From Amborella trichopoda (lineage: Eukaryota; Streptophyta; Magnoliopsida; Amborellales; Amborellaceae): a stretch of DNA of 64,000 nucleotides. A model generated the notes under the pieces. It worked only from the letters and a program-made list of their open reading frames with translations. It did no database searches and had not been told where the DNA came from. The stretch is from assembly GCF_000471905.2 (NCBI RefSeq), contig NW_006498435.1:2579280-2643279 (forward strand), in the 5' to 3' direction. Both the position numbers and the translations under genes were made by a program. Of the stretch, positions 59,601-64,000 are shown piece after piece; the stretch's first letter is position 1, and every line of letters begins with the position of its first letter.

Positions 59601-60051
59601 AAAGACCTCTCAGCCCAGTGCCGTCCCAAGAAGGGTCAAACAAGAAAGAAGAAGTGGAAAAAGGAAAATCGCCCAGACGGGTCAAAGATGCCCCCCCAAG
59701 GGCACACGATTGCCAAGCCGGAGGAACAACACATCTCACCAAATAGACCGCCTTGAAAACCCTCCTTATCGACTGGTCTAGATTTTTCAGGATTGGCCAC
59801 ACAAAAGCCTTCGACCGGACCCGATAGGATGGGAAGCAGAAGAGGTACCCTGACCAACCAAAAACCATCCCCAAGCTCCGGTAAAGCAGCTCATGCACCT
59901 GCCCACGGCTCTTCTACCGTCTATCTAAGGCACACCCCTCTAAAACATCTTGGCAAGGATTCTAAATTGATGAGCTTCGACGTCAAAAACCACTTCTTTC
60001 CAAATGTTGCACTGCTCACCTCTCTCAAAGCGTAACATCCATTGGGCAAGT

Positions 60052-61585
60052 TGTTATACATCATTTTTTATGCACCTCAGCCCTTCAATCAAATAAACAA
60101 TGAGAGCCGGCTACAGCCCGGTCACCGTGGCGCACAAGACATAGCCACACAAAAAATAGTAGTTGTAGAAGAAATAAGCCTTGAATAAAGATGACCAAGG
60201 AAAAAGACGCTTACACGAACAAAGAGTCGAAGCCTTATCCCCCCCACCACGTGTACAGAAGCCGGATAGGCATGCCAAACGACATCGTCATCTTTCAAGA
60301 AAAAGGAAGTGTGCTCGGGCTCAAACGGACCGACTTAATGGCCCTAAGCTCGGACCATCACGAAGTGGGGCAGAGGCACGCCTTCCATCTTACGACGTCT
60401 CACCAAACTAGTTGACAGCCATGGTGATTCCTTGACCACCCCTCGACGAGCTCACAACTTCTTCCCTGCAGCAGAAGAGGAGCCGAAAGACTCAGAGACC
60501 CACAAAAAGCTTAGACGAAATCCACCCCTCTGACGAACAAGCGCAAAAGACAAGCCTCCTCCATGAAACAGAGGAAAGGAGGCCTGGGACCACTGGCACC
60601 AGAATATTCAGAACAACGTCTTAGCCCTTCACAGAAGAAAAATCGACCACGTAAAAGCTGATACTGAGAAAGGAACACTTTCAAGAAGACAACCCAAGTC
60701 AAATACAACAAGCAGCATTCAAAGCAAAATAGAAAGAGGCACGAAACCTAAGGTCACAAGAATAAAAACTAGAAAAATCCCCATCACCGGAAATCCCTTT
60801 TTCAACGATCCATCAGAAGTCCAAGAATAATGCAAAATAATTTAAAACCTTTGGCAAAGAAAAACACTCGAAGAAAACCTTACGCAGACTCATCGAGATG
60901 CCTCAGATAAAGAAAAAACTCGTCAAAGAACCCTCAAAACTAACCAGACTCCTTCCCGCGTAAAAGGGATTGCTGCAACACGATCAAAAGACATCAAAAC
61001 GATCATAAGAAAACAAACAAAAAGAATACAACAAAAGATCAACCAAACTCATGTTGTAATTCCCAGGGAAGAGCTCTCAAAGTTTGACGATGGCGGCAAG
61101 CTTCTCAGGTATGGACGAGTCTGTCATTCGCGGAAAAGAACTTAAAGCACATTTTGGTCATTGTACCTAATTTCGAGAATTTATTTTAATTACTTTTAAT
61201 TGTATATAGGCTTAGTTTTTGAGTATGCGCCATTGTTTATGGAAAACTCTGTATAAATAATCTTAAGTCAATTTTAAAAGGGGGATTACAATTCAAATAA
61301 AGAAGATGGATTACACTTGATTCTGCTTGTCTTTTCTCTTAGCCCGAGCGTCCCAAGGAGAGGAGAGAGAAAACTTTTGTGAGAGAGGAAAATACCCTTG
61401 ACTGCGCGGGTACGCACTTTCCTCTTCTTGAAGATGTTTATCACTTCCGAAACTTTCTCTTTTCTTCTTCCACACGTGCAATCCCACGCACGTGCAAGAC
61501 TATGCGGACCTGAGCAAATCGGAAAGGGTTCGAACTGACGTGCATCCACGTCTAGTCCCTCTTCCTCGCTTTGACAACCTGATAA
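60052..61585 (+). repeat. Family Y 3' LTR
   Basis: Starts TGTTATACATC after ATTGGGCAAGT. TATAAATA at 61252-61259 and AATAAA at 61297-61302. It matches 52513-54035 through most of its length, e.g. GGTCACCGTGG, CCCATCACCGGAAATCC and AACCAAACTCATGTTG. The end near 61585 is set by loss of similarity. Confidence 0.65.
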
Positions 61586-61989
61586 GAACGATAAAGTTCC
61601 ACATTCGCTTGTTCGATCGATGAAGAGAAAGCCAACCCCGGAACGAAGAATTGAGACATCCATCGGAACCTAGACTTGAGAGGAGAGAAGAGGGTCGTAG
61701 CGTCTGAAGCGAGTCCCTGACCAAACCGTGCTGATGAACAGCCAGAAAGCTTTCATAACTGATCTAAGAAGGTGACCCGCCCAAGCGTGTCCCACAAACC
61801 CTTAACAATAAGGTAAGTGAATCAACCCTTCATCGTCGTAAAATATCTCTCTTTGTTGATAGCCCATTCACACTAGAGAGAGCTAGTACGCTTGCATCAC
61901 TCGACGTGCCACACGTGTGAGCCTTCAACGGTTGTTTGAGAGGGGATCATCTCCCTGCGCCTTCGTGCAAGGGAACCAGAGAAAATCAG
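61586..61989. other. Unassigned spacer
   Basis: Short stretch between the family Y LTR and the AG-rich start of copy F. No feature recognised. Confidence 0.5.
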
Positions 61990-63724
61990 GCCCCGACCAG
62001 GGAGAAGAAGAGAAAGAGAGAGAGAAGAGAGACAAAAAGAGAGAAGAGAAGGCAGGCCGGTGGCTAAGAAGAGGGCGAGAGATGAGAGAGAAGAAAGAGA
62101 GAGAAAGGGAAGAGAGAGAAAGAGAGATTACCTAGTCAGATTCTTGAACCAGACTGGTGATTAGGTCAAAAGTGGAGAGTCCTAAGTGAGAAATGAGAGA
62201 TTCCATGTGAGGGGTGAGAAGTTTCAAGGGTAGTGGTTTATGGGGAATTTTTTCTCTCTCCTCGTTTGGAATGAAAAGGGGGTAGAGAAAAGTATTGCAA
62301 ACCAAGGGAAAACTCAAAGTAAAATCCTTAAGCTTAGGGGGCAAATCTCATTAATTTCTCCTTTTTGAAATTAGGGTTACAAATGCTTATACAGAGCTCC
62401 CCTTGAAAGAAGGGTGGATGCTCAAAACTAACTAAAATTGCTAGAAAATACAATTTTCATGAATTAAATTTGGATTCCTTTTTTGGGCAAAATGGTCATT
62501 TAGCCCCTACCCACAATCTTTCAAATGACAAGATGATCCCCAAAAAGTGACCATGAACCATGATGATCTTTCGAGGTTCGTTTCGAGTTCTTCCGGCGAA
62601 TTTTCGGTGAAAATAATGCCTCGAACGTGGCGGTCTCGGTGAGGCGATCGTTTTGACATATCTTTTGATCCTCGAGCCGAAGTATTATGCTCTCAACGAA
62701 ATTCATCAAAAGATGGGATATGTGTAATCTTAGATCTCGGATCTTGGCCATTCTTTGTCGTTTTTTATCAATCATTTTATCATGGAACGATGAGGAAGTC
62801 GCCACAAGCGTTTGGAGAGGTGTCCGAATAGCCACTTGCCAAATTGGGGAACTTGCCGGAATTAGGATTTCGGTCATAGAAAAATACCTCTTTTACTACC
62901 TTAAAATACAACCCTTATGGCCATTCATCATGTGTGATGCTTAGCTTGAATCGAAGCCCTTGACCTCATGGTCGCAATGGAATTTCAAGCCGATCCGATG
63001 TCAGGGCTTCATGATGTGGCCATGTGATCGAAGGGTTCTTCTTCTTCCAAAAATTTGCAACACATGAGTTTTCTTAAGCGATTTCTCTCTAATATTTCTC
63101 GTCTCGGGCTGCGTCATGGGTCATGCCACATATCAAAATGTGCGTGTCGACGAGATGAAGGTCCTCGTGAAATTTGAGCTTGATCCGGCTTAAGATGAAG
63201 AAGTTATGACCCTTCTAAGGTGATCTTGAAATCACATTATACAGTTTACGTCTATGGAAACTGGTTTATCAAGCATGTATCAGATTAGTACGTAACCCAC
63301 CCTTTTTGGGTAAGTTGGCCACATAATGCTTTAGAAGTGTCTGAATGAGTTGAAACTTGATATCCCTTCTAAATCCAATGGAAGTGGTATAGTGTTCGTA
63401 TGAAGCTTCGAAGATAGGGCTGTAGATATAAGGTGTATTTTCAATATGTTTGAGGCTGAATCTGAAAATTGATTTCGTCTCTGATCCACCTTAACGTTGT
63501 TAGATTGCAACAAAATTTGGCAGGTGTTCTTAGGGAGTCATGGGCAATCTCTACATTATTTTTGGGACCAATCTAATGTCTTTAAAATATGTGTTCCAGA
63601 TCAGAGTTTATTTCAATAGTGCTTCCCTGATCCACATGTATTTTGGTACCTGCGAGCCTATGCTGCGATTGGCTTTCTCCTTATTCACTTTGAGGATACA
63701 AGCGTTGAAAAATACATTAAAACA
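61990..63724 (-). mobile_element. Family X-related LTR, copy F (diverged)
   Basis: U3 starts at 63724 (TGTTTTAATGTATTTTTCAACGC). It keeps the order of landmarks of the other copies: ATATCAAAA.G near 63128-63140, ACTTTTGG-type and GTGATTTAGCCCC-type segments, an AG-rich U5 side (61985-62130). It is the most diverged copy and has lost the ATATATATAGA promoter block. Confidence 0.55.
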
Positions 63725-63868
63725 AGTAGATTCCCAAATAGTTTACCAAATGAAAGAAAACAATTTCATAGGAAATCTAGAATGTGAAATCTAAATCTAA
63801 GAAATCCATTTCCTAAGAAATTAATTTCCTACCAGAAAACTATTTGACACAAACAAAACGTGCCCTTA
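63725..63868. mobile_element. MITE fragment (Harbinger/Tourist-like)
   Basis: The right end reads ...AAACAAAACGTGCCC followed by TTA (63866-63868), which in the minus sense is TAA + GGGCACGTTTTGTTTGTG, the typical start of PIF/Harbinger-type MITEs. GAAAACAATTTCATAGGAAATC and GGATTTCTTAGATTT/TTTCCTAAGAAATTAATTTCC form imperfect inverted arms. The left terminus is missing or abuts LTR F. Confidence 0.5.
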
Positions 63869-64000
63869 ATCCCAGGGTAGGTAAGTCTTGGTTTCCTTAA
63901 TCAAGGAAAAAGAAAAAAAGAAAAAAAAAAAAGAGAAAAGAAAAAGCAAACTCAGGGCATATAGCACTGAGAATGGGTTGGATCGGGTCCATCTAGATTC

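Larger units (their letters stand above)
52513..61585 (+). mobile_element. Family Y LTR element with a nested family X fragment
   Basis: Two long direct repeats (52513-~54035 and 60052-~61585) frame 6 kb. Strand is inferred from TATA/poly(A) order inside the repeats and from a GGGCAAG polypurine-like tract just before the second TG. A degenerate version of the family X/Tat 3' hairpin motif lies at 58527-58567. The inner sequence holds a truncated family X copy (54258-57449, minus) and a minisatellite. No gag or pol is recognised, so it is either non-autonomous or gutted. Confidence 0.6.

Overview
This is plant nuclear DNA from a repeat-rich angiosperm genome. The evidence is a family-61 glycosyltransferase gene with GT-AG introns, several decayed plant-type LTR retrotransposons, foldback (MITE-like) elements, a LINE remnant, and no operon-like organisation. 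The species cannot be told from the sequence. I see only one convincing intact host gene; almost everything else is nested retroelement sequence.

Layout. 1-4259: 3' LTR and 3' end of a minus-strand LTR element (family 'X', copy A), fused to a broken Ty3/gypsy RNase H/integrase fragment. 4260-21431: a 17 kb Tat-type Ty3/gypsy element on the plus strand. It has a 5' LTR that lost its first ~64 bp, a tRNA-Asp-like primer site, a repeat-rich leader, gag, protease, RT, a second RNase H (interrupted by a 708-base gap), integrase, an antisense plant-mobile-domain ORF, satellite-like repeats, a polypurine tract and a complete 3' LTR. It is dead: nearly every premature stop can be explained by one C-to-T or G-to-A change, and RT and integrase active-site residues are replaced. 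21432-23870: LTR-like and minisatellite sequence. ~23871-36085: a minus-strand gag-only (TR-GAG-like) member of family X, with a 5' LTR (C), an ORF after the primer site, an extra acidic repeated ORF, gag, no pol, then 4 kb of structured repeats and a 3' LTR (B). 36086-41304: mostly featureless intergenic DNA with an odd TA/GTA/ACGTA tract around a 20-base gap and one foldback element.

41305-48084: the glycosyltransferase 61 gene on the minus strand, three coding exons joined in phase into 491 residues, with a TATA box upstream, a LINE RT remnant in the long intron 2 and a small foldback in intron 1. 49580-51999: another family X LTR (D). 52513-61585: a plus-strand LTR pair (family 'Y') enclosing a nested, truncated family X element (LTR E, primer site, leader ORF) and a ~31-unit, 30-bp minisatellite. 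61990-63724: a diverged family X LTR (F), followed by a MITE fragment.

The signals I find most worth following: (1) a small hairpin motif in the sense strand of the region 3' of the coding region, shared by two unrelated LTR families (Tat and X, with a degenerate relative in Y), whose stems differ by compensatory changes; (2) 17 or more dyads of the form GGGCGACAC-N-GTGTCGCCC scattered through the Tat element and varying in number between its two LTRs; (3) an alternating 64/70-bp repeat and a GGTC...GACC dyad array in the TR-GAG element; (4) a perfect 14-bp CACGTG palindrome at the promoter of two family X LTRs.
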